Assembly (NCBI RefSeq): GCF_025336485.1
Contig: NZ_JAODAB010000005.1
Location: 248,001 to 312,000 of the forward strand
Direction: 5' to 3'
Length of the DNA stretch: 64,000 nucleotides
Source: Pseudomonas citri
GTDB taxonomy: Bacteria; Pseudomonadota; Gammaproteobacteria; Pseudomonadales; Pseudomonadaceae
Positions 36,183-44,613 of this stretch are shown here, in pieces. The notes beneath the pieces are model-generated. The model worked only from the letters and a program-made list of their open reading frames with translations. It was not told where the DNA came from and searched no databases. Every line of letters begins with the position of its first letter. The stretch's first letter is position 1. The translations under genes and the position numbers were made by a program.

Positions 36183-37535
36183 ATGTTTGGCATGTCCCAC
36201 GAGACGTTCCTGCTGCTCGATGCAGTGGTCACGGTGATAGGACTCATCCTCCTCATCACCCAATTCAAAATCCATCCGTTCATCGCACTGACCATTGCCG
36301 CCGCGTTCCTCGGCCTGACGTCCGGCATGCCGATCGGCACCATCATCAAGGCGTTCCAGGACGGCTTTGGTGGCGTGCTGGGCTTTGTCGGCATCATCCT
36401 GGCGTTGGGCACGATGCTCGGCAAGATGATGGCCGAGTCGGGCGGGGCCGATCAGATCGCCCAGACGCTGATTCGCGCCTTCGGCAAGGACAAGGTGCAG
36501 TGGGCCATGATGTTCGCCGCGTTCCTGGTGGGCATCCCGCTGTTCTTCGAAATCGGCTTCGTGCTGCTGATCCCATTGGTGTTCATCGTCGCCCGCCGTA
36601 CCGGTGTGTCGATCATCAAGATCGGCATCCCGCTGCTGGCCGGTCTGTCCGCCGTCCACGGCCTGGTGCCGCCGCATCCGGGGCCGCTGCTGGCGATCGG
36701 TGTGTTCGGTGCCGACATCGGCAAGACCATTCTTTATGGTCTGATCGTGGCACTGCCAACGGCGATCATTGCCGGGCCGATCTTTGGTACGTTCATCGCC
36801 AGGCACATCCCCGGTCATCCGAACCAGGAATTGGTGGATCAACTGGCGCGTGAAACCAACGCCGCCGACCTGCCAAGTTTCAGCATTACCCTGATCACCG
36901 TGCTGTCGCCCGTGTTCCTGATGCTGCTCAAGACCTTCGCCGACGTGGTGCTGCCTGAAGGCAATTTCTTCCGGACCTTCATGGACCTGATCGGGCATCC
37001 AATTTCTGCGTTGCTGCTGGCGTTGCTGCTGTCGCTGTACACCTTCGGCTACAAGCAGGGCATTGGTTCCAACCAGGTCCTCAAGTGGCTGGACGCCAGC
37101 CTTGCACCCACCGCCGCGATCGTCCTGATCATCGGTGCCGGTGGTGGCTTCAAGCAGATGTTGGTCAGCAGCGGTGTGGGTAACGTGATCGGCAACATGG
37201 CGGTGAGCGCGCAGATCTCGCCGATTCTGCTGGCGTGGCTGGTGGCCGCGGTGATCCGTATCGCGACCGGCTCGGCGACCGTGGCGACCATTACCGGTGC
37301 CGGGATCGTGGTGCCGGTGGTGGGGATGATTCCGGGTGTGAATCGCGAGCTGCTGGTGCTGGCGACCGGCGCTGGCTCGTTGATCCTGTCTCATGTGAAC
37401 GACGCGGGCTTCTGGCTGGTCAAGCAGTACTTCAACATGACCGTGGCCGAAACCTTCAAGACCTGGACCGCGATGGAAACCATCCTGTCCGTGGTGGGGT
37501 TGGGTTTTATCCTGCTGTTGTCGTTGGTGGTCTGA
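36183..37535 (+). CDS. gntP: Gluconate:H+ symporter (GntP family)
   Basis: Inner-membrane gluconate importer of 450 residues with about 12-14 hydrophobic segments. Family landmarks are HPFIALTIAAAFLGLTSGMP, GFGGVLGFVGIILALGTMLGKMMAESGGADQIA, HGLVPPHPGPLLAIGVFGADIGKT, GSATVATITGAG and SHVNDAGFWLVKQYF. The leader has AATAACAACAACAA (36151-36164), a strong Crc/Hfq CA motif, before AGGAG. Adjacent gntK handles the imported sugar. Confidence 0.96.
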   Translation: MFGMSHETFLLLDAVVTVIGLILLITQFKIHPFIALTIAAAFLGLTSGMPIGTIIKAFQDGFGGVLGFVGIILALGTMLGKMMAESGGADQIAQTLIRAFGKDKVQWAMMFAAFLVGIPLFFEIGFVLLIPLVFIVARRTGVSIIKIGIPLLAGLSAVHGLVPPHPGPLLAIGVFGADIGKTILYGLIVALPTAIIAGPIFGTFIARHIPGHPNQELVDQLARETNAADLPSFSITLITVLSPVFLMLLKTFADVVLPEGNFFRTFMDLIGHPISALLLALLLSLYTFGYKQGIGSNQVLKWLDASLAPTAAIVLIIGAGGGFKQMLVSSGVGNVIGNMAVSAQISPILLAWLVAAVIRIATGSATVATITGAGIVVPVVGMIPGVNRELLVLATGAGSLILSHVNDAGFWLVKQYFNMTVAETFKTWTAMETILSVVGLGFILLLSLVV

Positions 37536-37550
37536 TCAACACCTGATAAA

Positions 37551-37577
37551 CAATGTGGGAGCCAGGCTCCCACATTG
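37551..37577. terminator. Perfect hairpin between gntP and alaC
   Basis: CAATGTGGGAGCC and GGCTCCCACATTG meet around a single A, so the real loop is formed by inner bases. No long T-run follows. It lies between convergent genes and contains a REP-like GTGGGAGC; it is a likely terminator or minimal REP derivative. Confidence 0.65.
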
Positions 37578-37593
37578 GGTTCTGAGCCAGGCG

Positions 37594-38805
37594 TTAGGCT
37601 TTGCTGATCAACCCGTCCGCCCGGAACATCCCGCGGATCCCGCGCACGGCCTGGCGGATCCGATCCTGGTTCTCGATCAGCGCAAAGCGCACGTGATCAT
37701 CCCCATACTCGCCAAACCCTACCCCTGGCGAGACACAGACCTTGGCTTCGGCCAGCAGCTTCTTGGCGAATTCCAGTGAGCCCAGGTGCGCATAGGCCTC
37801 GGGAATCTTGGCCCAGACGTACATCGAGGCCTTGGGATTTTCCACCTTCCAGCCCAGCTCATGCAGGCCCTTGACCAGTACGTTGCGACGCTGGCGATAC
37901 TGCTCGGCGATGTCGCGCACGCATTGCTGGTCACCTTCCAATGCGGCGATGGCCGCCACCTGCAGTGGGGTGAAGGTGCCGTAGTCGTGGTAACTCTTGA
38001 TCCGCGCCAGGGCGCTGACCAGTTCCGGGTTGCCGACCATGAAGCCAATGCGCCAGCCGGCCATGTTGTAGCTCTTGGACAGGGTGAAGAACTCCACCGC
38101 GATGTCTTTCGCGCCGGGCACCTGCATGATCGACGGGGCTTTCCAGCCGTCGTAGACGATGTCGGCGTAGGCCAGGTCGTGGACCACCAGCACGTCGTAC
38201 TGCTTGGCCAGGGCGATGACCCGCTCGAAGAAATCCAGCTCCACGCACTGCGCGGTGGGGTTGGACGGGAAGCCCAGGATCATCATCTTCGGTTTCGGGA
38301 TCGAGCCGCGAATGGCCCGCTCCAGTTCGTCGAAGAAGTCCACGCCCGGCACCAGCGGTACCGAACGCACCTGGGCGCCAGCGATCACCGCGCCGTAGAT
38401 GTGGATCGGGTAGCTGGGGTTGGGCACCAGCACTGTGTCGCCCTGGTCCAGGGTCGCCAGCATCAGGTGCGCCAGGCCTTCCTTGGAGCCGATGGTGACG
38501 ATGGCTTCGCTTTCCGGGTCGATGTCCACTTCATAGCGGTCCTTGTACCAGCGCGAAATGGCGCGGCGCAGGCGCGGGATGCCCTTGGAAGTGGAATAGC
38601 CGTGGGTGTCTTCACGCTGGGCGACGGTGACCAGTTTCTCCACGATGTGTGGGGGTGTGGCGCCGTCGGGGTTACCCATGCTCAAGTCGATGATGTCTTC
38701 GCCGCGCCGACGCGCAGCCATCTTCAGCTCGGCAGTGATATTGAATACGTAAGGGGGGAGTCGATCGATGCGCGCAAAGCGGCGCGGCGAACCTTGTTCG
38801 GCCAT
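37594..38805 (-). CDS. alaC: Alanine transaminase AlaC
   Basis: Class I/II PLP aminotransferase interconverting pyruvate/glutamate and alanine/2-oxoglutarate. It has 403 residues. Landmarks are [81 protein letters not shown] and the Schiff-base Lys in [25 protein letters not shown] used ATG 38805 ([10 protein letters not shown]); the frame above it has no conserved content. No adjacent partner genes share its strand. Confidence 0.93.
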   Translation of the reverse strand: MAEQGSPRRFARIDRLPPYVFNITAELKMAARRRGEDIIDLSMGNPDGATPPHIVEKLVTVAQREDTHGYSTSKGIPRLRRAISRWYKDRYEVDIDPESEAIVTIGSKEGLAHLMLATLDQGDTVLVPNPSYPIHIYGAVIAGAQVRSVPLVPGVDFFDELERAIRGSIPKPKMMILGFPSNPTAQCVELDFFERVIALAKQYDVLVVHDLAYADIVYDGWKAPSIMQVPGAKDIAVEFFTLSKSYNMAGWRIGFMVGNPELVSALARIKSYHDYGTFTPLQVAAIAALEGDQQCVRDIAEQYRQRRNVLVKGLHELGWKVENPKASMYVWAKIPEAYAHLGSLEFAKKLLAEAKVCVSPGVGFGEYGDDHVRFALIENQDRIRQAVRGIRGMFRADGLISKA

Positions 38806-38991
38806 TGTTGCCTCGAGATACGTGAGCGCCCGGAACCGTCCGAGCGACGTTGACCACTGCGGTGGCCTGCGGCGCAAGATAAAGGGGTAAATGGCCCATT
38901 GTCCAGTAGCGGCGCGCAACTATTTTCGACGACACTGTCGACACCCGCGCGATGCTTCAACTCGCCGCCCCTGGTTCGAATGGAATGATTA

Positions 38992-39654
38992 ATGGAATTT
39001 TCCAGCGGTTTCCTGCTGAGTCTCTCGTTGTGCCTGGACATTGGCGTGGCCAACATCGCGATGATCACCCTGGCGATGCAGCGCGGCTATTCCAGGGGCT
39101 TTGCCCTGGGCCTGGGGACCTGCGTGGGCGATCTGGTCTACGCGATCCTCGCTCTGGCCGGCATGACCGTGCTGCTGCAATACGAAGCGGTGCGTTGGGT
39201 CTTGTGGATTGGCGGTTCGGCGCTGTTGCTGTACTTCGCGGCGAAAATGATCCGCTCGGCGATCTACCACGATGCCGCCCTCGCGCCAGCGGATGAGGTA
39301 CAGGGCAGTTCGTCTCGCCGCGAGTTCTTTCGCGGGATTTTCCTGGCCATGTCTTCCCCCAGCGCCATTCTCTGGTTCGCGGCAGTGGGTGGCACATTGA
39401 TTGCGCGTTCGGGAGGCGGAACCCTGCTCAGTTCGGCGCTGTTTCTCAGCGGCTTCCTCAGCGCCGGCCTGTTGTGGTGTGCGGGCATATGCCTGGCGGC
39501 GACCCACGGTGGGAAACTATTGGGGGATAAACTGCTGCGCTACTCCTATTGGGCATCCGCCGCGATCTTCTGCTATTTCGCGGTATATGTGATTGTTTCT
39601 GGCTACAACGAGTTTGTAGGAAAAGGTGCCGCAGCCGCATTTCCGGGACTTTGA
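38992..39654 (+). CDS. LysE-family amino-acid exporter
   Basis: Inner-membrane exporter of 220 residues with about six hydrophobic segments. The N-terminus SLSLCLDIGVANIAMITLAMQRGYSRGFALGLGTCVGDLVYAIL has the LysE/RhtB signature. Further segments include RWVLWIGGSALLLYFAAKMIRSAI and a terminal YSYWASAAIFCYFAVYVIVSGY. The substrate is not predictable. It is divergent from alaC; alanine or another neutral amino acid is possible but speculative. Confidence 0.88.
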   Translation: MEFSSGFLLSLSLCLDIGVANIAMITLAMQRGYSRGFALGLGTCVGDLVYAILALAGMTVLLQYEAVRWVLWIGGSALLLYFAAKMIRSAIYHDAALAPADEVQGSSSRREFFRGIFLAMSSPSAILWFAAVGGTLIARSGGGTLLSSALFLSGFLSAGLLWCAGICLAATHGGKLLGDKLLRYSYWASAAIFCYFAVYVIVSGYNEFVGKGAAAAFPGL

Positions 39655-39734
39655 AAAGCGACACTTGCCTGGCAATCACCGTTTGGCTTCATATACTGCC
39701 AAGCCCGACCTCATGTTTTCTGGAGTGTTGACGC

Positions 39735-40223
39735 ATGGAAAAGCACGAACGCGATTTCACCGCCGAACCACGCTTCGAACAGGGACATTTTCAGCTCATC
39801 GCCGGTTTCGGTGCTCGCTTCACCCCAGACACTGCCCAGGATATTCCTCTGCTCTGGGAGAAATTCTTGCCGTGGCTCGGCGATGTGCCTGGGCAGAAAA
39901 ACGATGTGACCTATGGCGTGTGTTGCAACCCGGACGGAAAGGGCGGGTTTGAATACATTGCCGGTGTGGAGATCAGCCGGCTCGATGAGTTACCGCAAGA
40001 GTACCGTTGGATCGAGCTCCAGCCTGCCCTCTATGCAGTGTTCGAACATCGAGGCCCGTTGAAGAAACTGCCGGAAACCTTCCAGTACATCTGGACGCAG
40101 TGGTTGCCGCAGTCCGGTCATGAAGCCGCATGCCGGCCGGAATTCGAGCGCTACAGCGAAGACTTCAACCCCAGGACCGGCGAAGGCACCCTGGAGATCT
40201 GGATACCGCTCAAGCCGAACTGA
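39735..40223 (+). CDS. GyrI-like/AraC effector-binding domain protein
   Basis: Stand-alone small-molecule-binding domain of 162 residues with two SHS2-like repeats. Segments include FQLIAGFGARFTPDTAQDIPLLWEKFLPWLGDVPG, VTYGVCCNPDG, FEYIAGVEISRLDELPQEYRWIELQPALYAVFEHRGPL and, at the C-terminus, EFERYSEDFNPRTGEGTLEIWIPLKPN. No DNA-binding domain is attached. Relatives bind hydrophobic cations or inhibit gyrase; the role here is unknown. Confidence 0.85.
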   Translation: MEKHERDFTAEPRFEQGHFQLIAGFGARFTPDTAQDIPLLWEKFLPWLGDVPGQKNDVTYGVCCNPDGKGGFEYIAGVEISRLDELPQEYRWIELQPALYAVFEHRGPLKKLPETFQYIWTQWLPQSGHEAACRPEFERYSEDFNPRTGEGTLEIWIPLKPN

Positions 40224-40258
40224 TCAACCTATTTGAAACCGGGCGGGTATGGAGCGAT

Positions 40259-40744
40259 TCAGAACACCAACCCCATCCGCCGCTCATAGCCGATGCGGCC
40301 CTTGTAGGCCTCGCCACTGTCGACCCAACCCAGCCGGGTGTACAGGCCAATGGCCGAGGCATTATCGGCGTCGACCGAGAGCTCCAATCCTCTGATTTCC
40401 GGCCAGGTTGCCCGCGCCACGGCGGGCAGCGCTTGCAGGCAGGCCTTGCCGTAGCCTTTGCCTTGGGCCCGATGGTCGACTTGCAGGGCATGCAGGGTGG
40501 CGCTGTGTTCGTTGGCCCAGGCGGGCAGCATCGGCGGGCGCTTGAGCAGCAGGAAAGCCACCGGCACCTCGCCAGCCAATAACGCAAACCCTTTGACCCC
40601 GGGGCCGGGTGGGGACAGCAGGGTGTGCAGGGCGCCGTGAACATCGCCAGAGAACCTGATCTGTTCGGGGTGTATTTCAATGGCGGCGACCTGTTCGCGT
40701 TGAAGCGGGGTCAGGTCTTCGTAGGATACAAGTCGAGCGCTCAC
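40259..40744 (-). CDS. GNAT-family N-acetyltransferase
   Basis: Protein of 161 residues with the acetyl-CoA motif LHALQVDHRAQGKGYGKACLQAL and the C-terminal NASAIGLYTRLGWVDSGEAYKGRIGYERRMGLVF. The start is GTG at 40744. The substrate is unknown. It lies between two plus-strand genes and converges on the GyrI-like gene. Confidence 0.87.
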   Translation of the reverse strand: MSARLVSYEDLTPLQREQVAAIEIHPEQIRFSGDVHGALHTLLSPPGPGVKGFALLAGEVPVAFLLLKRPPMLPAWANEHSATLHALQVDHRAQGKGYGKACLQALPAVARATWPEIRGLELSVDADNASAIGLYTRLGWVDSGEAYKGRIGYERRMGLVF

Positions 40745-40819
40745 AAAACGTCCTTTGTTTGCCGGCAGAATGAGCCCGCGATTCTAGCGAATTTTTCTTT
40801 GAATTATTTTTTGCGAGGT

Positions 40820-40846
40820 TGTCGATTCACTGTTTCTCCAAACGAC
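40820..40846 (+). promoter_or_regulatory. Candidate ECF42-type promoter
   Basis: TGTCGA at 40820-40825 and CGAC at 40843-40846, spaced by 17 bp, match the -35/-10 pattern I recall for ECF42 sigmas. It lies 37 bp upstream of the NTF2-like gene, first of a three-gene module that ends in the ECF42-type sigma, suggesting autoregulation. Confidence 0.55.
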
Positions 40847-40882
40847 AAAGGGTGTCTTCAACAAAAACTGCGGAGAATCACC

Positions 40883-41317
40883 ATGAATACCCAAGCCACC
40901 GAAACTGAAATCCGGGCCCTGATCGACACCTATCGCCAGGCGGTCATGAGCAAGGATATCGAAAAAGTCATGGCGCTCTACGACGACGCGATCGTGTCCT
41001 TCGATGCCATCCAGGCGCTGCAATTCAAGGGCAAGACCGCCTACCGCAAGCATTGGCAGGACTGCATGGAAATGTGCCCCGGCCCGCACAAGTTCGATTT
41101 CCATGAGCTCACCATCACCCCCGCCGACAACATCGCCTTCGCTCACTGGCTGGCCTATTGTGGCGGCACTAACGATAAAGGTGAGGAACAGGCCTGCTGG
41201 ATGCGTGTGACGGCGTGCTACCGGCGCGTGGCCGGGCAATGGCGGATCGTTCATGAACATTGGTCCGCTCCGTTCGACCCGATGGCCGGTACGGCGTTGT
41301 TCGACCTGAAACCCTGA
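40883..41317 (+). CDS. NTF2-like (SgcJ/SnoaL-type) protein
   Basis: Cone-fold protein of 144 residues. ETEIRALIDTYRQAVMSKDIEKVMALYDDAIVSFDA is the typical first helix plus strand of the DUF4440/SgcJ group. The end is ACYRRVAGQWRIVHEHWSAPFDP. ATG 40883 follows GGAG. It is upstream of the DGPF/YCII protein and the ECF42 sigma, and small proteins of this kind are frequent in ECF42 neighbourhoods. It could be a hydrolase, an isomerase or a ligand binder. Confidence 0.85.
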   Translation: MNTQATETEIRALIDTYRQAVMSKDIEKVMALYDDAIVSFDAIQALQFKGKTAYRKHWQDCMEMCPGPHKFDFHELTITPADNIAFAHWLAYCGGTNDKGEEQACWMRVTACYRRVAGQWRIVHEHWSAPFDPMAGTALFDLKP

Positions 41318-41385
41318 TCGTCGATTTTCTTCACCCGGTGCGGCTTTGCCGTCCATAGTTGATCAGTTCGTCTACGGAGCTTTCC

Positions 41386-41730
41386 ATGAAGTACTTATGC
41401 CTGGTGTATAGCAACGAGCACACGTTGCACAACTCGCCCGACAGTCCGCAGGACGCCGAATGCATGGCCTATGCCGAGTCGATCCAGGGCAGCGGGCGGA
41501 TGCTCGTCGCCGAGGCCCTGGAGTCGGTCCAGACCGCCACCACGGTGCGCATGCGCGGCGGCAAGTTGTCGATTACCGATGGTCCGTTCGCCGAAACCAA
41601 GGAGCAGCTGGCGGGCTTCTACCTGATCGACGCCAAGGACTTGAACGAAGCCATCCAGGTCGCCGGCAATATCCCGGCGGCCCGGGTTGGTTGCGTCGAA
41701 GTGCGACCGGTTCGGCAACTCCAGGTTTAA
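41386..41730 (+). CDS. YCII/DGPF-domain protein of the ECF42 module
   Basis: Protein of 114 residues with the diagnostic DGPF motif (KLSITDGPFAETKEQLAGFYLIDAKDL, about residues 64-90) within a YCII-like ferredoxin fold. The N-terminus MKYLCLVYSNE is typical. ATG 41386 follows CGGAG. Proteins of this family are the conserved partners of ECF42 sigmas, encoded immediately upstream as here (7 bp gap). The mechanism is unsettled. Confidence 0.92.
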   Translation: MKYLCLVYSNEHTLHNSPDSPQDAECMAYAESIQGSGRMLVAEALESVQTATTVRMRGGKLSITDGPFAETKEQLAGFYLIDAKDLNEAIQVAGNIPAARVGCVEVRPVRQLQV

Positions 41731-41737
41731 CCGACTG

Positions 41738-42973
41738 ATGTCGGCTGAAGCAGTCAAGGCAAGGGTCGAGCAGGTCTATCGACAAGACTCGCGGCGGATC
41801 CTGGCGACCTTGATTCGTCTGCTGGGAGACTTCGACCTCGCTGAAGAAGCCTTGCATGAGGCGTTCTTCATCGCGGTCGAACGCTGGCGGCGCGACGGCG
41901 TGCCGGATAATCCGCGGGCGTGGCTGGTGTCCGCGGGGCGTTTCAAGGCGATCGACAGTTTGCGCAGGCGTGCGCGTTTCGCCGCGTCCCGGCCTCTGTT
42001 GATCGCCCAGCTCGAGGCGTTGGAACAGGCCGATTGGAGCGATGAAGACGTGGAAGACGATCGCCTGCGGCTGATTTTTACCTGTTGCCACCCGGCCCTG
42101 GCGGCTGACGCCCAGGTGCCGTTGACGCTGCGGGAAGTCTGCGACCTGACCACCGAAGAAATAGCCCGTGCTTTCCTTGCCGCGCCAGCGGCCATCGCCC
42201 AGCGCATCGTGCGGGCCAAGGCGAAAATCCGCGACGCGAAAATCCCCTACCAGGTGCCGTCCCGCACTGAACTGCCCGAGCGCTTGGACAGCGTGTTGCG
42301 GGTGATTTACCTGGTGTTCAACGAAGGTTATTCAGCCTCGATGGGCACCGAGCTGACCCGTGAAGAGCTGACCCGCGAAGCCATCCGCCTCGGCCGTTTG
42401 CTGATGGAGTTGCTGCCCGAGGCTGAAGTCATGGGGTTGCTGGCTTTGATGCTGCTGCACGAGTCCCGGCGACCGGCGCGCACCTCTTCAACCGGCGAAC
42501 TGGTCTTGCTGGACGAACAGGACCGTAGCTTGTGGGACGCGGCAATGATTGCCGAAGGTTGCGCCTTGGTGGAGGCCGCGCTGACCACCCGCAGGTTCGG
42601 GCCGTATTGCCTGCAAGCGGCCATTGCGGCGGTGCATGCTGAAGCACAGACGGCAGAGCAGACCGATTGGCCACAGATCGTCGGGCTTTATGACGTGTTG
42701 CTGCGGGCCATGCCGTCTCCGGTGATCGAACTCAATCGCGCCGCTGCCCTGGCCAAGCGTGACGGACCGATGGCGGGGTTGCGGGTGATCGAGGGGATCC
42801 TGGCGCGTGGCGAACTGCTTGACTACCACCTGGCCCATTCGGCGCGGGCGGAATTCTGTCGCCAGTTGGGGCAATTGGACGAGGCGAGGGCGGCGTACCG
42901 ACGCGCGCTTGAATTGACCCAGCAATTGCCGGAGCGTCGCTTCCTTGAAGCCAGGCTTGCCGGATTGCGGTAA
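41738..42973 (+). CDS. ECF42-type RNA polymerase sigma factor with C-terminal extension
   Basis: Large ECF sigma of 411 residues. Region 2 lies in about 10-75 (RRILATLIRLLGDFDLAEEALHEAFFIAVERW, then NPRAWLVSAGRFKAIDSLRRRAR). Region 4 lies in about 105-165 (LTLREVCDLTTEEIARAFLAAPAAIAQRIVRAKAKIRDAKIPY). A DUF6596-type extension follows (VLRVIYLVFNEGYSAS, ELTREAIRLGRLLMELLP, LLALMLLHESRRPARTSSTGELVLLDEQDRSLWD) and a TPR-like end (AEFCRQLGQLDEARAAYRRALELT). No anti-sigma is encoded; in this group the extension is required for activity. ATG 41738 was chosen because it starts at the domain edge. Confidence 0.93.
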   Translation: MSAEAVKARVEQVYRQDSRRILATLIRLLGDFDLAEEALHEAFFIAVERWRRDGVPDNPRAWLVSAGRFKAIDSLRRRARFAASRPLLIAQLEALEQADWSDEDVEDDRLRLIFTCCHPALAADAQVPLTLREVCDLTTEEIARAFLAAPAAIAQRIVRAKAKIRDAKIPYQVPSRTELPERLDSVLRVIYLVFNEGYSASMGTELTREELTREAIRLGRLLMELLPEAEVMGLLALMLLHESRRPARTSSTGELVLLDEQDRSLWDAAMIAEGCALVEAALTTRRFGPYCLQAAIAAVHAEAQTAEQTDWPQIVGLYDVLLRAMPSPVIELNRAAALAKRDGPMAGLRVIEGILARGELLDYHLAHSARAEFCRQLGQLDEARAAYRRALELTQQLPERRFLEARLAGLR

Positions 42974-42997
42974 TGGTCGAGGGATAGCCGGGCACGT

Positions 42998-43033
42998 CTC
43001 TGTGGCGAGGGAACTTGCTCCCTCGCCACAGAG
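42998..43033. repeat. Second-family REP palindrome
   Basis: CTCTGTGGCGAGGG and CCCTCGCCACAGAG (14-bp perfect arms) around AACTTGCT, just after the ECF42 gene. Confidence 0.88.
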
Positions 43034-43067
43034 TGATCCTTATGTCCTTGTACCGGCGGCATCAAAC

Positions 43068-43095
43068 AAAAAGGCGACCCGGAGGTCGCCTTTTT
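43068..43095. terminator. Bidirectional terminator between the ECF42 sigma and icmP
   Basis: AAAAAGGCGACC and GGTCGCCTTTTT around CGGA, with A5/T5 flanks serving both convergent genes. Confidence 0.93.
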
Positions 43096-43110
43096 GTCAT
43101 TCAACGTCGA

Positions 43111-44451
43111 TCAGAACTCGTGATCGGCGTTGTCCGGGTTCAGGTCGCTGATGCCCAGTTTACCGGCCGCTTGTTCGATCGAACCTGTCTGCTTGACCAG
43201 TGCGGCGATGGCGTCGCGCACGATCTGATTGCCGGCGGTGTTGCCAGCGGCGATCAACTGGTCGTAGTGCTCACCCTTGTTGGCGTGATCGACCATGACC
43301 TGGATCTTGGCCTCGGTGTCGGCCAGGTCGGCCTTGAGCGCGGTGTCGGCGGCCGGGTCGGCCTTGGCCACCAGGGACGACAGGCTGGCGCCGGTCATCT
43401 TGGTGCCGTCTACGCGGGTGTATTCGCCCAGGTAGACGTTGCGCACGCCCTTGGCATCGTAGAAGTGCGAGTTGTGGGTGTTGTCGCTGAAGCAATCCTG
43501 TTCGTCTTCTGGCGAGTTGGCTTCCAGGGAGACCTTCATGCGCTCGCCCGCCAGTTCGCCCAGGGACAGGCTGCCCATGCCGAACAGCATCTTGCGCAGG
43601 CCGCTTTCGGCTGGCTCGGCTTCCAGGGTGGCGCGGTAGTTGTCGGCCACGTTCGGCTTCCAGTTACCGACCATTTCCTGCAGGTCGTTGACCAGCAACT
43701 GGGTCACGGACTTGAGGTAGGCACGACGACGGTCGTTGTGGCCACCCGTGGCGCCTGCGCCTTGCAGGTAATCGGAAGCCGGGCGGTTGCCAGCACCTGG
43801 GCCGGTGCCGTTGAGGTCCTGGCCCCACAGCAGGAATTCGATAGCGTGGTAGCCGGTGGCGACGTTGGCCTCCGAGCCGCCCAGTTCGTTCAGGCTGGCG
43901 AGTTTTTCCGGGGTGATGTCTTTGACGTCGACCTTGTCTTCACCCACCTGGACTTCGGTGTTGGCGATGATGTTGGCGGTGGCGCCCGGGTTGCCCAGTG
44001 CGTGCTCGTAGGATTTATCGACGTAATCGATCAGGCCTTCATCCAGTGGCCACGCGTTCACCTGGCCTTCCCAGTCGTCGATGATGGTGTTGCCGAAGCG
44101 GAATACTTCGCTCTGCAGGTAAGGCACGCGTGCGGCGATCCAGGCTTGGCGGGCGGCCTTGAGTGTATCGGCGTTTGGCTTGGCCAGGAACGCGTCGATG
44201 GCGGTTTGCAGGGTTTTCGCGGTGGATTCGGCATCGCTGTAGACGGCGTAGACGATGTCGGCGTAATGCGCGACCACGGCCTTGGCGGCGGCTTCGTCGA
44301 CTTTGCCGGCAGCAGGGGCGACTGGTGCCGCAGTGCTGGCGGCAGGCGTTGGCGCTTGCGGCGCGGCGGCCTTGTCCTTGCCTTCGCCGCAACCGGCGAG
44401 GGAAATAGCGATAGCCAGCAGACTGGCGGTAGCCAGGGGCATACGAATCAT
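43111..44451 (-). CDS. icmP: Imelysin-family lipoprotein IcmP
   Basis: Periplasm-facing imelysin (M75) lipoprotein of 446 residues. The signal peptide ends in the lipobox SLAGC (Cys about residue 21), followed by an Ala/Pro-rich linker. The two-domain imelysin core has the conserved GYHAIEFLLWGQD (GxHxxE) and the C-terminal VDHANKGEHYDQLIAAGN. I prefer ATG 44451, which has AGGA 8 nt upstream, over ATG 44460. Synteny with bifA/sodB matches the gene called icmP in P. aeruginosa. The family is tied to iron handling; its protease activity is doubtful in many members. Confidence 0.9.
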   Translation of the reverse strand: MIRMPLATASLLAIAISLAGCGEGKDKAAAPQAPTPAASTAAPVAPAAGKVDEAAAKAVVAHYADIVYAVYSDAESTAKTLQTAIDAFLAKPNADTLKAARQAWIAARVPYLQSEVFRFGNTIIDDWEGQVNAWPLDEGLIDYVDKSYEHALGNPGATANIIANTEVQVGEDKVDVKDITPEKLASLNELGGSEANVATGYHAIEFLLWGQDLNGTGPGAGNRPASDYLQGAGATGGHNDRRRAYLKSVTQLLVNDLQEMVGNWKPNVADNYRATLEAEPAESGLRKMLFGMGSLSLGELAGERMKVSLEANSPEDEQDCFSDNTHNSHFYDAKGVRNVYLGEYTRVDGTKMTGASLSSLVAKADPAADTALKADLADTEAKIQVMVDHANKGEHYDQLIAAGNTAGNQIVRDAIAALVKQTGSIEQAAGKLGISDLNPDNADHEF

Positions 44452-44509
44452 GGCGAACATCCTGCTTCGAAAATGGATGGGACTGGCGCGAGGGTGCGCA
44501 AAAACTGCG

Positions 44510-44536
44510 ACATAATGCGAAAGATTTGCATTATGT
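44510..44536. promoter_or_regulatory. Perfect 9-bp dyad upstream of icmP
   Basis: ACATAATGC and GCATTATGT separated by 9 bp, starting 59 bp upstream of icmP. It partly matches a Fur box (12 of 19 in one register), but the long spacer and GC ends are atypical. It is an operator candidate for an iron- or metal-responsive regulator. Confidence 0.55.
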
Positions 44537-44613
44537 GTAAAGGGTCGAAGCTGTAAATATTTCTTATTTAATCATGCAGAACGCCGCCTTTTTGGCGACG
44601 TCTGCAGGAGAGA

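Noticed and set aside
35340..37394. Open frame antisense to gntK and gntP, continuous with gntR
   Set aside because: gntR begins at ATG 35339 with the LacI DNA-binding domain right behind it. Upstream of this the frame is a His/Gln/Arg-rich mirror of gntP with no recognisable domain.
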